From the NCBI RefSeq assembly GCF_021789175.1, contig NZ_CP084560.1, positions 3,472,001 through 3,536,000 on the forward strand: DNA of 64,000 bases, written 5' to 3'. Under the pieces are notes generated by a model. It saw only the letters and a program-made list of their open reading frames with translations, had not been told where the DNA came from and made no database searches. Position numbers and translations under genes: made by a program. Shown in pieces: positions 1-16,522 of the stretch. Source of the DNA: Arthrobacter sp. FW306-2-2C-D06B (GTDB lineage Bacteria > Actinomycetota > Actinomycetes > Actinomycetales > Micrococcaceae). The stretch's first letter is position 1. Each line of letters begins with the position of its first letter.

Positions 1-314
1 GTTTGAACTGGAGCAGTCCGGACCGGGACCGTCTGGACGGGAGCAGGCGCGAACGTTTGACCGCGTTCCGCGCCTGGCGGGCGGGAAACCCCTTCCTGCG
101 AGGGAGCACCCTCGCGGTGAGCCTCGGCGTCGCGCCATCCTGCCAGGTGACCAGCCAGATAGCCTGAGCGATACTGCCGGACAGAATCGTCAGCAAGCCG
201 TTGGGCGGCTCTTGCGGCAAGGGATCGAGCTGTCGATCTCCCTGAGGAGTATGCCACCAAAGCGGTGACGAAGATGACAAGCAGTACGAGGATGGTGCCA
301 AAGAAGCCAGACAT
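1..314 (-). CDS. N-terminal part of a small membrane-anchored protein (runs off the left edge)
   Basis: An open frame starts with ATG at 312-314 on the minus strand and stays open to base 1, giving 104 visible codons. A purine-rich Shine-Dalgarno stretch (GGAGAGCAGGA) sits just upstream. The protein begins MSGFFGTILVLLVIF, an N-terminal hydrophobic segment of about 20 residues. A basic/Ala-rich amphipathic stretch follows (RSLAARAAQRLADD), then a Pro/Gly-rich tail from about residue 75. The layout suggests a single-pass membrane protein with a cytoplasmic or extracytoplasmic disordered tail. It lies downstream of tuf behind that gene's terminator, so it probably has its own promoter in 315-417. 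I do not recognise the family; the frame, start and membrane helix are seen directly, function is unknown. Confidence 0.6.
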   Translation of the reverse strand, partial: MSGFFGTILVLLVIFVTALVAYSSGRSTARSLAARAAQRLADDSVRQYRSGYLAGHLAGWRDAEAHREGAPSQEGVSRPPGAERGQTFAPAPVQTVPVRTAPVQ

Positions 315-417
315 TCCTGCTCTCCTGTCCAAGGACGACGAAGCCGCACAGGCTTTGGATTCGCAAGGGCACGGATCCACGCTTCGCTATTAATCCATTC
401 GATAGATAAACCATAGC

Positions 418-457
418 AAAGAAGAACCCCGCCACGATAGTGACGGGGTTCTTCTTT
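418..457 (-). terminator. tuf intrinsic terminator
   Basis: A perfect 14-bp stem (AAAGAAGAACCCCG paired with CGGGGTTCTTCTTT) encloses a 12-nt loop about 55 bases downstream of the tuf stop. Read on the minus strand the stem ends in TTCTTTGC. It separates tuf from the small membrane gene at the left edge. Confidence 0.8.
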
Positions 458-510
458 GGTTTGCTACCGGTCGCCAGGCGGCCGGTCCTCCACCGATCTA
501 AAAGTAGAAA

Positions 511-1701
511 CTACTTGAGGATCTTGGTGACACGTCCCGAACCAACGGTGCGGCCACCTTCACGGATTGCGAAGCCGAGGCCCTCTTCCATGGCGATCGG
601 CTGGATGAGCTCAACGGTCATCTCAGTGTTGTCGCCGGGCATAACCATTTCCGTGCCTTCCGGCAGGGTGATAACGCCGGTTACGTCCGTGGTGCGGAAG
701 TAGAACTGCGGGCGGTAGTTCGAGTAGAACGGGTTGTGACGTCCGCCTTCGTCCTTGGAAAGGATGTAGACGTTGGCCTCGAAGTCGGTGTGCGGGGTGA
801 TGGAACCCGGCTTGACGACAACCTGGCCACGCTCGACGTCGTCGCGCTTCAGACCGCGGAGCAGGAGGCCACAGTTCTCGCCGGCCCATGCTTCGTCGAG
901 CTGCTTGTGGAACATCTCGATACCGGTAACGGTGGTCTTCTGGACCGGACGGATACCAACGATTTCAACTTCGGAGTTGATCGCGAGGGTACCGCGCTCG
1001 GCGCGACCCGTAACAACGGTGCCACGACCGGTGATCGTGAAAACGTCTTCGATCGGCATCAGGAACGGCTTGTCGCGGTCACGAACCGGGTCCGGAACCG
1101 AGTTGTCGACAGCTTCCATGAGGTCCTCGACGGACTTGACCCAAACCGGGTCGCCTTCGAGTGCCTTGAGGCCGGAAACACGTACAACCGGAGCGTCGTC
1201 GCCATCGAAGCCCTGAGCGCTGAGCAGCTCGCGAACTTCCATTTCAACGAGGTCGAGAAGCTCTTCGTCGTCGACCATGTCGGACTTGTTCAGCGCGACC
1301 AGCAGGTAGGGAACACCAACCTGGCGGGCGAGCAGAACGTGCTCGCGGGTCTGAGCCATCGGACCGTCAGTGGCGGCAACCACGAGGATCGCACCGTCCA
1401 TCTGTGCAGCACCGGTGATCATGTTCTTGATGTAGTCAGCGTGACCCGGAGCGTCTACGTGTGCGTAGTGGCGCTTCTCGGTCTGGTACTCAACGTGGGA
1501 GATGTTGATGGTAATACCACGCTGGCGCTCTTCCGGAGCAGAGTCAATCGACGCGAAGTCGCGCTGCTCGTTGAGAGTGGGGTACTTGTCGTACAGCACC
1601 TTGGAAATGGCGGCAGTCAGCGTCGTCTTACCGTGGTCAACGTGACCAATGGTGCCGATGTTGACGTGCGGCTTAGTCCGCTCGAACTTTGCCTTTGCCA
1701 C
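511..1701 (-). CDS. tuf: Elongation factor Tu
   Basis: This 396-residue GTPase delivers aminoacyl-tRNA to the ribosomal A site. The G1 loop GHVDHGKT is at residues 19-26, followed by the switch segment RGITIN, the G3 motif DAPGH and the G4 motif NKSD. Domains 2 and 3 follow, with the C-terminus ending [10 protein letters not shown] as in other EF-Tu proteins. The start is GTG at 1699-1701, placed by a strong AGGAGG Shine-Dalgarno eight bases upstream. It is the last gene of the rpsL-rpsG-fusA-tuf string and is followed by a hairpin terminator at 418-457. A 235-base gap from fusA leaves room for a separate tuf promoter. Identity is certain. Confidence 0.98.
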   Translation of the reverse strand: MAKAKFERTKPHVNIGTIGHVDHGKTTLTAAISKVLYDKYPTLNEQRDFASIDSAPEERQRGITINISHVEYQTEKRHYAHVDAPGHADYIKNMITGAAQMDGAILVVAATDGPMAQTREHVLLARQVGVPYLLVALNKSDMVDDEELLDLVEMEVRELLSAQGFDGDDAPVVRVSGLKALEGDPVWVKSVEDLMEAVDNSVPDPVRDRDKPFLMPIEDVFTITGRGTVVTGRAERGTLAINSEVEIVGIRPVQKTTVTGIEMFHKQLDEAWAGENCGLLLRGLKRDDVERGQVVVKPGSITPHTDFEANVYILSKDEGGRHNPFYSNYRPQFYFRTTDVTGVITLPEGTEMVMPGDNTEMTVELIQPIAMEEGLGFAIREGGRTVGSGRVTKILK

Positions 1702-1936
1702 AGGTTCCTCCTAGAACGATTTCAAGTGAGTTGCTCCTCGGCCGCGCTTTTCGCGGCAGAAACTCCAGCAAGTCTACTTGGGGGCTTTGGATTTGGTGAA
1801 ATTGCAGATTCAGGGACCACTATCGGGACCTGGAGTCTGTTCGCACAGGGACCGGACTGCTGCCTGGGCTACAGCCCGGCGCCTGCGCTGAATGCTTTCC
1901 CGGAACGGGCAAACATCCTGGTTTATCCGTCGGTGA

Positions 1937-4051
1937 TTACTCGCCGCGGTTCTTCTGGATGATCTCGTCGGCGACTGCCTTCGGGACCTCGGCGTAGCTG
2001 TTGAACGTCATGGAGTACACAGCACGGCCCTGGGTCTTCGAACGCAGGTCACCGATGTAGCCGAACATGCCGGACAGCGGAACGTGCGCGCGGATCACCT
2101 TGACGCCGGCGGCATCTTCCATGGACTGCATCTGGCCACGGCGGGAGTTCAGGTCACCGATTACTTCACCCATGTATTCCTCAGGGGTGCGGACCTCAAC
2201 ATCCATCAGCGGTTCGAGCAGAACCGGGTTCGCCTTGCGTGCGGCTTCCTTGAAAGCCATACGGCCGGCGATCTTGAACGCCATTTCCGAGGAGTCAACA
2301 TCGTGGTACGCGCCGTCAATCAGCGTGGCCTTGATGCCGACAACCGGGTAGCCGGCCAGAACGCCGTCGTTGAGTGCATCCTGGATGCCCGCGTCAACGG
2401 ACGGGATGTACTCGCGGGGCACGCGGCCACCGGTGACCTTGTTCTCGAACGCGTAGAGCTCGCCGTCGGCGGTGTCCATCGGCTCGATGGCGATCTGGAT
2501 CTTTGCGAACTGACCCGAACCACCGGTCTGCTTCTTGTGCGTGTAGTCGTGACGCTCTACAGCGCGCTTGATGGTTTCGCGGTAAGCAACCTGCGGCTTG
2601 CCGACGTTTGCCTCGACCTTGAATTCGCGGCGCATGCGGTCCACCAGGATGTCCAGGTGGAGCTCGCCCATGCCGGCGATGATGGTCTGACCGGTGTCCT
2701 CGTTGAGGGAGACCTGGAAGGTCGGGTCCTCGGCGGAGAGCTTCTGGATGGCCGTGGAGAGCTTCTCCTGGTCACCCTTGGTGTTCGGCTCGATGGCAAC
2801 CGAGATCACGGGCTCCGGGAAGCTCATGGACTCGAGGACGATCTGGTTGTTCGCGTCGCACAGGGTGTCGCCCGTGGTGGTGTCCTTCAGACCGATCGCT
2901 GCGTAGATGTGGCCAGCGGTAGCGCCCTCAACAGGCATTTCCTTGTTGGCGTGCATCTGGAACAGCTTGCCGATGCGCTCCTTCTTGCCCTTGGTGGAGT
3001 TGACCACCTGTGCGCCTGCTTCCACGTGACCGGAGTACACGCGGATGAAGGTGAGCTGGCCGAAGAACGGGTGCGCGGCGATCTTGAACGCCAGGGCCGA
3101 GAACGGCTCTTCGGCAGAAGGCTTGCGGGTGAGCTCCTTCTCTTCGTCGCGCGGGTCGTGACCGACCATGGGCGGGACGTCGAGCGGGTTCGGCAGGAAG
3201 TCGACAACAGCATCCAGCATCGGCTGTACGCCGCGGTTCTTGAAAGCAGAACCACAGAGAACCGGGTAGAGCTCGGAGTTGATCGTCATCTTGCGGATGC
3301 CGGCCTTGAGCTCCTCGACAGTGAGTTCTTCACCCTCGAGGTACTTCTCCATGAGTTCTTCGGAAGCCTCGGCAACAGTCTCAACGAGCTGTGCACGGTA
3401 TTCCTCAGCCTTGGCCTGAAGATCAGCGGGGATCTCCTGGACCTCGTACTTGGCACCCATGGTGACGTCACCCTTGGCATCGCCCGGCCACACCAGGGCG
3501 CGCATCTCAAGGAGATCCACAACGCCGATGAAGTCGTTCTCTGCACCGATCGGCAGCTGGAGGACCAGCGGCTTGGCGCCGAGGCGGCTGATGATGGTGT
3601 CTACGGTGAAGTAGAAGTCAGCGCCGAGCTTGTCCATCTTGTTGACGAAGCAGATACGCGGCACGTTGTACTTGTCGGCCTGGCGCCAAACAGTCTCGGA
3701 CTGCGGCTCAACGCCTTCCTTGCCATCGAAGACAGCAACGGCGCCGTCGAGGACGCGCAGCGAGCGCTCGACCTCAACCGTGAAGTCCACGTGGCCCGGG
3801 GTGTCGATGATGTTGATCTGGTTCTTGTCCCAGAAGCAGGTCACGGCGGCAGACGTGATGGTGATGCCGCGTTCCTTTTCCTGTTCCATCCAGTCGGTCG
3901 TCGAAGCACCGTCGTGCGTTTCGCCGATCTTGTGGTTCACACCCGTGTAGAACAGGATGCGCTCGGTGGTGGTGGTCTTGCCGGCATCGATGTGGGCCAT
4001 GATGCCGATGTTGCGGACCTTGCTAAGGTCGGTAAGCACGTCCTGTGCCAC
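1937..4051 (-). CDS. fusA: Elongation factor G
   Basis: A 704-residue translocase GTPase that moves tRNA and mRNA through the ribosome and acts with RRF in ribosome recycling. G1 AHIDAGKT is at residues 19-26, the EF-G-specific segment [14 protein letters not shown] follows, then DTPGHVDF and NKMDKLGAD. Domain IV ([15 protein letters not shown], then [13 protein letters not shown]) and the C-terminal domain V are complete. The start is GTG at 4049-4051 with GGGAG upstream. It lies 68 bases after rpsG in the str operon. Length and motifs match bacterial EF-G throughout, with no sign of the shorter mitochondrial-like EF-G2. Confidence 0.98.
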   Translation of the reverse strand: MAQDVLTDLSKVRNIGIMAHIDAGKTTTTERILFYTGVNHKIGETHDGASTTDWMEQEKERGITITSAAVTCFWDKNQINIIDTPGHVDFTVEVERSLRVLDGAVAVFDGKEGVEPQSETVWRQADKYNVPRICFVNKMDKLGADFYFTVDTIISRLGAKPLVLQLPIGAENDFIGVVDLLEMRALVWPGDAKGDVTMGAKYEVQEIPADLQAKAEEYRAQLVETVAEASEELMEKYLEGEELTVEELKAGIRKMTINSELYPVLCGSAFKNRGVQPMLDAVVDFLPNPLDVPPMVGHDPRDEEKELTRKPSAEEPFSALAFKIAAHPFFGQLTFIRVYSGHVEAGAQVVNSTKGKKERIGKLFQMHANKEMPVEGATAGHIYAAIGLKDTTTGDTLCDANNQIVLESMSFPEPVISVAIEPNTKGDQEKLSTAIQKLSAEDPTFQVSLNEDTGQTIIAGMGELHLDILVDRMRREFKVEANVGKPQVAYRETIKRAVERHDYTHKKQTGGSGQFAKIQIAIEPMDTADGELYAFENKVTGGRVPREYIPSVDAGIQDALNDGVLAGYPVVGIKATLIDGAYHDVDSSEMAFKIAGRMAFKEAARKANPVLLEPLMDVEVRTPEEYMGEVIGDLNSRRGQMQSMEDAAGVKVIRAHVPLSGMFGYIGDLRSKTQGRAVYSMTFNSYAEVPKAVADEIIQKNRGE

Positions 4052-4119
4052 GGTGTCTCCCTTTCGGATGGACTACACGTTCGCCGCCAGCTCAGGGAGC
4101 CGGCGGCGTACGGGAAGTT

Positions 4120-4590
4120 TTACCAGCGGTAGTGTGCGAAGGCCTTGTTCGACTCGGCCATCTTGTGGGTGTCTTCGCGACGCTTCACAGCGGCACCGAG
4201 ACCGTTGGACGCATCCAGGATTTCGTTCTGGAGGCGCTCAGTCATCGTCTTCTCGCGGCGGGCCTTGGAGTAGCCAACCAGCCAGCGGAGAGCGAGGGCG
4301 GTGGAACGGCCCGGCTTGACCTCAACGGGAACCTGGTAGGTTGCGCCACCGACACGGCGGGAGCGGACCTCGAGGGAAGGCTTGACGTTGTCCATTGCCT
4401 TCTTGAGGGCGGCGACGGGGTCGCCACCGGACTTGGCGCGTGCACCTTCGAGTGCGCCGTAAACGATGCGCTCTGCGGTGGACTTCTTGCCGTCGATCAG
4501 AACCTTGTTGATCAGCTGGGTGACCAACGGGGAACCGTAAACGGGATCGGAAACTAGCGGCCGCTTCGGGGCCGGACCCTTGCGAGGCAT
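4120..4590 (-). CDS. rpsG: 30S ribosomal protein S7
   Basis: A 156-residue primary-binding protein of the 30S head that nucleates folding of the 3' domain of 16S rRNA. The N-terminus [11 protein letters not shown] and the conserved [12 protein letters not shown] and [13 protein letters not shown] segments are typical. The frame is open further upstream, but the ATG at 4588-4590 is the family start and lies one base after the rpsL stop, so translation is probably coupled. The length matches actinobacterial S7. Confidence 0.97.
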   Translation of the reverse strand: MPRKGPAPKRPLVSDPVYGSPLVTQLINKVLIDGKKSTAERIVYGALEGARAKSGGDPVAALKKAMDNVKPSLEVRSRRVGGATYQVPVEVKPGRSTALALRWLVGYSKARREKTMTERLQNEILDASNGLGAAVKRREDTHKMAESNKAFAHYRW

Positions 4591-4591
4591 A

Positions 4592-4966
4592 TTACTTCTT
4601 CTCCATCTTTGCGCCGTAGCGGCTGCGGGCCTGCTTGCGGTTCTTGACACCCTGGGTATCGAGGGCACCACGGACGATCTTGTAACGGACACCCGGAAGG
4701 TCCTTCACACGACCACCACGGACCAGCACGATGGAGTGCTCCTGGAGGTTGTGGCCAACACCGGGGATGTAGGCGGTAACTTCAACGCCACCGTTGAGGC
4801 GCACACGTGCAACCTTACGGAGAGCCGAGTTCGGCTTCTTCGGGGTGGTCGTGTAAACGCGGGTGCAAACACCGCGGCGCATCGGGCTGCCCTTAAGCGC
4901 GGGAGCCTTGGTCTTGGAGACCTTCGGCGTGCGGCCCTTGCGGACCAGCTGGTTAATCGTAGGCAC
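4592..4966 (-). CDS. rpsL: 30S ribosomal protein S12
   Basis: This 124-residue decoding-centre protein begins (fM)[10 protein letters not shown] from a GTG at 4964-4966, with GGAGAA upstream; the open frame continues further 5' but is not part of the protein. The residues where streptomycin-resistance substitutions usually occur are wild type: Lys43 in [12 protein letters not shown] and Lys88 in GRVKDLPG. The conserved aspartate of KDLPG that is methylthiolated in some bacteria is present. It is the first gene of the str operon, preceded by a leader of about 240 bases holding a candidate promoter. Confidence 0.97.
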   Translation of the reverse strand: MPTINQLVRKGRTPKVSKTKAPALKGSPMRRGVCTRVYTTTPKKPNSALRKVARVRLNGGVEVTAYIPGVGHNLQEHSIVLVRGGRVKDLPGVRYKIVRGALDTQGVKNRKQARSRYGAKMEKK

Positions 4967-5206
4967 TTTCGTGTTCTCCGTTGGTTGATCTCTGCTCCGC
5001 GCCCAGGCGTTGGCCTGTGTTTGCGTGAGAGCTTTGGCGTTGTCCATGCGGCCCAGGTCCGAAGACCCGATGGGCGTGCAAAAGTGCGGCATTCGTTGCG
5101 CACGTAGCCCGCAACCCGGAAACAGGCTCCACCCAACATCATGAGAACAAAACCGAAATGATGCTGCGGCGGCCTTCATCCACTGCCACACAGAACAATT
5201 ACCAAA

Positions 5207-5236
5207 ATTCTAGCATGGCTTGATCTGAGGCCTTAA
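5207..5236 (-). promoter_or_regulatory. Candidate str-operon (rpsL) promoter
   Basis: On the minus strand a TAGAAT -10-like hexamer (5207-5212) lies 18 bases downstream of a weak -35-like TTAAGG (5231-5236). The position, just after the rpoC terminator and upstream of rpsL, fits a str promoter. The -35 is poor, so this is tentative. Confidence 0.35.
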
Positions 5237-5315
5237 TCGGGTGTAAGGGGCGAACGACGACGGCGGGTGCCGCCCGCCGTCGTCGGGCACCTTCGCGGAC
5301 GGAGGGCCCCAAACG

Positions 5316-5352
5316 GGAAGGACCCCGCACTCGCCGAGTACGGGGTCCTTCC
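5316..5352 (-). terminator. rpoBC terminator
   Basis: A 12-bp perfect stem (GGAAGGACCCCG with CGGGGTCCTTCC) and 13-nt loop lies 21 bases beyond the rpoC stop. The minus-strand 3' flank (CGTTTGG) is only weakly U-rich, so termination may be partial. Confidence 0.65.
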
Positions 5353-5373
5353 TTTGCGATACAGACTCCGCCG

Positions 5374-9273
<3,900 letters not shown>

Positions 9274-9376
9274 ATGGTCCCTGTTCTCTCTTGTTCTCTA
9301 AATTCTGAAGTCTTGGGTTTACGGAAAGAGGCAGCTGCCTTGGCTGGCGGTCTGCACCGCCAGCCAGAGCGGCTGT

Positions 9377-12883
<3,507 letters not shown>

Positions 12884-13292
12884 GAGGGATCCTTCCACAG
12901 ACCTTCAGGCGTTTTCAGATCTCCCCCGCTTGCACCCTGCAGATTGAATCCGCAGTGTACCTTTCCGGTTCCGCTATATGACCCGGGACCTCCGCTGGCC
13001 AAGACCATGCTCGTTCTTAACGGCACGTCGATGGCGCAGCTGAGAGGTAAAGCCCACCGCTATATGAAGGCTGAAGGTTAACAGGGAAGACGCAAATATC
13101 CACAATACGGCAAATCAACCCACCTGTCTACCCCACATCCCGCCCGAATGCAAGCACAGTTGCTGCAGGCACCTATGCGACCCCGCTCCGTGCTGCCCTC
13201 GGCGGAATGTTGATCCAGGCTCCATTGTTGAATGGAGAGGTGATGTACGCCACGGTAACCTAGGCTCACCACCCTTGATCGGAAGAGAGAAA
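12884..13292. other. rpoB leader and thiolase promoter region (409 bases)
   Basis: A divergent intergenic region between rpoB (minus) and the thiolase gene (plus), with no convincing gene. On the minus strand the 11-base word TCATATAGCGG occurs twice, at 13057-13067 and 12971-12981, 86 bases apart. Each contains an AT-rich CATATA/TATAGC that could serve as a -10 element, but neither has a clear -35 box. The thiolase Shine-Dalgarno (GGAAGAGAG) ends the region on the plus strand. Confidence 0.5.
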
Positions 13293-14504
13293 ATGAGCAC
13301 CCCCTCAGACACAACGGACAACAACAACGACGTTGTCATCCTTTCCGCCAGCCGTACCCCACAGGGACGGTTGAACGGGCAACTGGCCGGCCTCACCGCC
13401 GTCGAGCTCGGTGCTCACGCCATTTCAGGCGCCATCGCGGCGAGCGGCCTCACCGCGGACAAAGTGGACGCAGTGATCATGGGACAGGTCCTGCAGGCGG
13501 GCGCCGGCCAGAATCCGGCACGCCAAAGCGCCATCGCCGCCGGGATCGGCTGGAACATCCCGGCGGTCACCATCAACAAGGTCTGCCTCTCCGGACTGAC
13601 TGCCGTGATCGATGCCGCGCGAATGATCCGCAGCGGCGACGCCGCCGTCGTGGTTGCCGGGGGCCAGGAATCGATGAGCCGCGCTCCCCACTTGCTGCCC
13701 GGTTCGAGGCAAGGATGGAGCTACGGAGCGATCCAGGCCCTCGACGTCGCCGCACACGACGGGCTCACCGACGCTTTCGATGGACAGTCCATGGGCTTGT
13801 CCACCGAGATCAAGAACCTTTCGCTTGGCATCGACCGCCGATCCCAGGATGAAGTGGCGGCCGCTTCGCACCAGCGGGCAGCCGCAGCCGCCGCGCAAGG
13901 CGTGTTCGACGGCGAGATCACACCCATCAGCGTCAAACAGCGCAAGGGCGAACCCTTGGTGCTGACAAGCGACGAAGGCGTCCGCCCCCAGACAACACTG
14001 GAGACTTTGGCCCCCTTGAAGGGCGCCTTTGCCACCGACGGAACCATCACGGCGGGCAACTCCTCTCCCCTGTCCGACGGCGCCTCCGCGCTCGTGCTTA
14101 CGAGCCGCCGCTTTGCCGAGGCAAACGGCCTTGATTACCTCGCCGTGGTCGGCAAGCCCGGCCAAGTAGCCGGACCCGACAACAGCCTGCATTCGCAGCC
14201 TTCCAACGCGATACGGCACGCGCTGGACCGCGCGGGGTGGACAACGGCCGATCTGGACTTCATCGAGATCAATGAAGCCTTCGGTTCTGTTGCGGTGCAG
14301 TCCTTGAAGGACCTGGACTATCCCTTGGAGAAGTGCAATGTCCACGGCGGAGCCATTGCGATCGGACACCCGATCGGTGCGTCGGGAGCGCGCCTAGCCC
14401 TCCACGCAGCCCACGAGCTGAAGCGCCGCGGGAAGGGCAAAGCGGCCGTCGCCCTGTGTGGTGGCGGCGGCCAGGGCGAAGCGCTGCTTCTCTACCGCGA
14501 CTAG
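13293..14504 (+). CDS. Acetyl-CoA C-acetyltransferase (thiolase family)
   Basis: A 403-residue thiolase, predicted to condense two acetyl-CoA to acetoacetyl-CoA or cleave 3-ketoacyl-CoA. The acyl-accepting cysteine is Cys98 in TINKVCLSGL. The catalytic histidine lies in GGAIAIGHPIGASGAR and the second cysteine in CGGGGQGEA near the C-terminus. The ATG at 13293 is preceded by GGAAGAGAG; the N-terminal SDTTDNNND stretch is a short hydrophilic extension. The gene stands alone on the plus strand between rpoB and rplL, with no beta-oxidation partner nearby. It could therefore act in fatty-acid degradation, acetoacetate metabolism or polyhydroxyalkanoate precursor synthesis; the sequence does not decide. 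Confidence 0.88.
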   Translation: MSTPSDTTDNNNDVVILSASRTPQGRLNGQLAGLTAVELGAHAISGAIAASGLTADKVDAVIMGQVLQAGAGQNPARQSAIAAGIGWNIPAVTINKVCLSGLTAVIDAARMIRSGDAAVVVAGGQESMSRAPHLLPGSRQGWSYGAIQALDVAAHDGLTDAFDGQSMGLSTEIKNLSLGIDRRSQDEVAAASHQRAAAAAAQGVFDGEITPISVKQRKGEPLVLTSDEGVRPQTTLETLAPLKGAFATDGTITAGNSSPLSDGASALVLTSRRFAEANGLDYLAVVGKPGQVAGPDNSLHSQPSNAIRHALDRAGWTTADLDFIEINEAFGSVAVQSLKDLDYPLEKCNVHGGAIAIGHPIGASGARLALHAAHELKRRGKGKAAVALCGGGGQGEALLLYRD

Positions 14505-14556
14505 ACATTCGGCGAATTCGGAAGCGGAAGCGGTCTTGAACAGAAACGGGGCGTGA

Positions 14557-15024
14557 ATGCGGGGCACTGAGCGATTCCTGGCAGATGCGGCCACGCGTGG
14601 ACTCGAAGTCCAACTCGTGGAGCGGGCGGCGGCAAGCAGCCTTGACGAAGCGGCCCGCATCATGGGGATCAGACCGGCGGACATCGTGAAGTCCCTCGTG
14701 GTCAAACACCGGGATGGCACGTTCCTGTTTGCGTTGGTTCCTGGTGACCGGCAGATCTCCTGGCCCAAGCTGCGCGCCCTATTGGGCGTCAACAAGCTGT
14801 CCATGCCGTCCGCCGACGTCGCTTTCGAGGCAACCGGATATGAGCGCGGCACCATCACGCCGCTCGGAAGTTCCACGCCCTGGCCTGTCTATGCGGACGC
14901 CAGCATCGCCGGACGCAGGATCTCCATGGGGGCGGGCGAGCACGGATTCAGCGCTTTCGTGAAGGCCGATGAGCTAGCGGCAGCGCTACAGGCCGTAGTG
15001 GCCGACATCAGCGACCCCATCTGA
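14557..15024 (+). CDS. YbaK/EbsC-family aminoacyl-tRNA deacylase-like protein
   Basis: A 155-residue single-domain protein of the YbaK/ProRS-INS editing family, which hydrolyses mischarged tRNA such as Cys-tRNA(Pro). The family features are the lysine in DIVKSLVVK (about residues 45-53), the FALVPGDRQISWPKLR strand-helix, and the glycine-rich GRRISMGAGEHGFS loop. It follows the thiolase by 52 bases on the same strand and may be cotranscribed. It is convergent with rplL, with a 26-bp palindrome between them. Which mischarged tRNA it edits cannot be told. Confidence 0.8.
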   Translation: MRGTERFLADAATRGLEVQLVERAAASSLDEAARIMGIRPADIVKSLVVKHRDGTFLFALVPGDRQISWPKLRALLGVNKLSMPSADVAFEATGYERGTITPLGSSTPWPVYADASIAGRRISMGAGEHGFSAFVKADELAAALQAVVADISDPI

Positions 15025-15035
15025 CCCTTCCAACC

Positions 15036-15100
15036 GCAACGCGGGGTCACTTACGGCCCATCCAGCAGCGCCCGATGGGCCGTAAGTGACCCCGCGTTGC
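15036..15100. repeat. 26-bp perfect inverted repeat between convergent genes
   Basis: The left arm (15036-15061, beginning GCAACGCGGGGTCACTTACG) and right arm (15075-15100) are exact reverse complements with a 13-nt spacer. It starts 11 bases after the YbaK-like gene stop and precedes a separate rplL terminator, so it may terminate plus-strand transcription. The arm shares the pattern AACGCNNGNTCACYTA with the periodic arrays at 23.2 and 51.2 kb. Confidence 0.9.
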
Positions 15101-15115
15101 TCTTAAACGCAAGAG

Positions 15116-15145
15116 AGCCCCGCCCGGACGAATCCGGACGGGGCT
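15116..15145 (-). terminator. rplL terminator
   Basis: A 13-bp stem with one mismatch (AGCCCCGCCCGGA against TCCGGACGGGGCT) and tight 4-nt loop CGAA lies about 20 bases after the rplL stop. On the minus strand it is followed by CTCTTGCG. Confidence 0.7.
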
Positions 15146-15163
15146 TCCTGTGTAAAGCGCGAG

Positions 15164-15541
15164 TTACTTGACAGTAACCGTGGCGCCTGCAGCTTCGAGC
15201 TGGTCCTTGGCCTTCTCAGCGGCTTCCTTGGTGGCGCCTTCGAGAACAGCCTTCGGTGCACCGTCAACCAGGTCCTTGGCTTCCTTGAGGCCGAGGGAGG
15301 TGATGGCGCGAACTTCCTTGATCACTGCGATCTTCTTTTCACCGGCAGCTTCGAGGATGACATCGAATTCGGTCTTCTCTTCAACTTCTTCGCCAGCGCC
15401 GGCGCCAGCCGGGCCTGCAACTGCAACAGCAGCAGCAGTAACTTCGAAGGTCTCTTCGAAGAGCTTGACGAACTCGGAGAGCTCGATGATGGTCAGTTCC
15501 TTGAAAGCTTCAATGAGCTCTTCGTTGCTGAGCTTCGCCAT
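15164..15541 (-). CDS. rplL: 50S ribosomal protein L7/L12
   Basis: This 125-residue acidic stalk protein recruits translational GTPases. The N-terminal dimerisation helix ([17 protein letters not shown]) is followed by an Ala/Gly hinge ([14 protein letters not shown], about residues 38-52). The globular C-terminal domain contains [20 protein letters not shown], the factor-binding surface. The ATG at 15539-15541 has AAGGAAGGA upstream; the open frame extends 18 codons further 5' but that part is leader. It is second in the rplJ-rplL operon, 75 bases after rplJ, and is followed by a terminator. Confidence 0.98.
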   Translation of the reverse strand: MAKLSNEELIEAFKELTIIELSEFVKLFEETFEVTAAAVAVAGPAGAGAGEEVEEKTEFDVILEAAGEKKIAVIKEVRAITSLGLKEAKDLVDGAPKAVLEGATKEAAEKAKDQLEAAGATVTVK

Positions 15542-15616
15542 GTTTGGCGTCCTTCCTTTAGGTGGTGCTGCCACGGACGTCGTCCGTTGCTGCACCGCAG
15601 TTTGAATGGGGAGAAC

Positions 15617-16222
15617 TTAGTTCTCTTCGGTTGCTGCTTCAGCGGCTTCAGCCGGAGCGGCAGCCTCTTCTGCAGCAGCCTCGGCGGGAGCCTCTTCGGC
15701 AGCCGGTGCTTCTTCAGCGGCCGGTGCTACAGCGCCGCCCTCTTCTTCCAGCTTGAGGCGCAGAGCGTCAATGATGCGTGCAGCCGCGGCAGCAGGTGCC
15801 TTGAGGATGCCTGCAACCTTGGCGAGCTGCAGCTCGCGGGACTCGAGGGCTGCCAGTGCGGCAACCTCTGCTGCGTTCAGTGCCTTGCCTTCGAAGTAGC
15901 CGGTCTTGATGACCAGCTGCTTGTTGACCTTGGCAAAGTCCGTCAGGCTCTTGGCGGCAGCAACCGCGTCACCCTTGATGAATGCAATTGCAGTGGGGCC
16001 GGCGAGCTGACCGTCGAATGCTTCGACACCAGCTTCCTTGGCTGCAATGGCGGTCAGGGTGTTCTTGACGACCGAGAACTTGGTGTCCAGGCCGAGAGAA
16101 ACACGCAGCTGCTTGAGCTGTGCAACAGAGAGCCCGCGGTATTCGGTCAGGACAGCGGCGTTCGATTCCTTGAAATCGTTGGTGATCTCAGCTACTGCAG
16201 AGATCTTGCTAGGCGTTGCCAT
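15617..16222 (-). CDS. rplJ: 50S ribosomal protein L10
   Basis: A 201-residue protein forming the base of the L7/L12 stalk, which also represses its own operon in many bacteria. The globular domain (residues 1-135) shows LTEYRGLSVAQL and FSVVKNTL. The helix that binds L12 dimers (AAAAARIIDALRLKLEEE) ends near residue 158. The last 40 residues are an almost pure Ala/Glu/Pro tail, longer than in E. coli L10 (about 165 residues) and likely disordered. A strong AAGGAGGG Shine-Dalgarno precedes the ATG. A hairpin with U-tract about 60 bases upstream is a possible attenuator. Confidence 0.98.
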   Translation of the reverse strand: MATPSKISAVAEITNDFKESNAAVLTEYRGLSVAQLKQLRVSLGLDTKFSVVKNTLTAIAAKEAGVEAFDGQLAGPTAIAFIKGDAVAAAKSLTDFAKVNKQLVIKTGYFEGKALNAAEVAALAALESRELQLAKVAGILKAPAAAAARIIDALRLKLEEEGGAVAPAAEEAPAAEEAPAEAAAEEAAAPAEAAEAATEEN

Positions 16223-16282
16223 AACCCTCCTTCCGGGGAATAAAGCCGGTTTTCCGGGTCCCCGCTCAAAAGAGCTGCAACT

Positions 16283-16310
16283 AAAAACGCCCCGCGCAGA
16301 TGCACGGGGC
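16283..16310 (-). promoter_or_regulatory. Candidate rplJ leader attenuator (or terminator of the GNAT pair)
   Basis: On the minus strand a GCCCCG/CGGGGC stem (16289-16310) is followed directly by GTTTTTAG, a classic intrinsic-terminator shape. It sits 60-90 bases upstream of the rplJ start and 213 bases downstream of the acetyltransferase gene at 16523. It could be an L10-responsive attenuator in the rplJL leader, or the terminator of the upstream acetyltransferase operon. The rest of the 300-base gap (16223-16522) shows no gene. Confidence 0.5.
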
Positions 16311-16522
16311 TTGGCTCGACACGATCAAATGATCGCGGAGATTTGCTTCGTTCACCTGCGCCGGCCGCCCTTTGTCAGGGTCCTTCGTCAAGGAAGCCAC
16401 TTGGTTCTTCCGCGCGTGGCTGCAGAGTTGAGCTGCGCGCGGAGGAGTGGATTCCCATCAACCGACGGTCTTTGGTAGTTCAAGCTTACGGGACGGGCAA
16501 GTGCATCGCCAAATCGCGCGGC

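Larger units (their letters stand above)
4967..5373. other. rpoC-rpsL intergenic region (407 bases)
   Basis: No protein-coding gene is apparent here. From right to left on the minus strand it holds the rpoC terminator hairpin (5316-5352), a GC-rich stretch with a weaker hairpin around 5260-5290, a candidate str-operon promoter near 5207-5236, and about 240 bases of untranslated rpsL leader. The leader contains an open frame continuous with rpsL, but the family start and the ribosome-binding site are downstream. Confidence 0.6.

Noticed and set aside
190..435. 81-codon minus-strand frame overlapping the tuf terminator
   Set aside because: It runs through the terminator hairpin and overlaps, in another frame, the better-supported membrane-protein start at 314.
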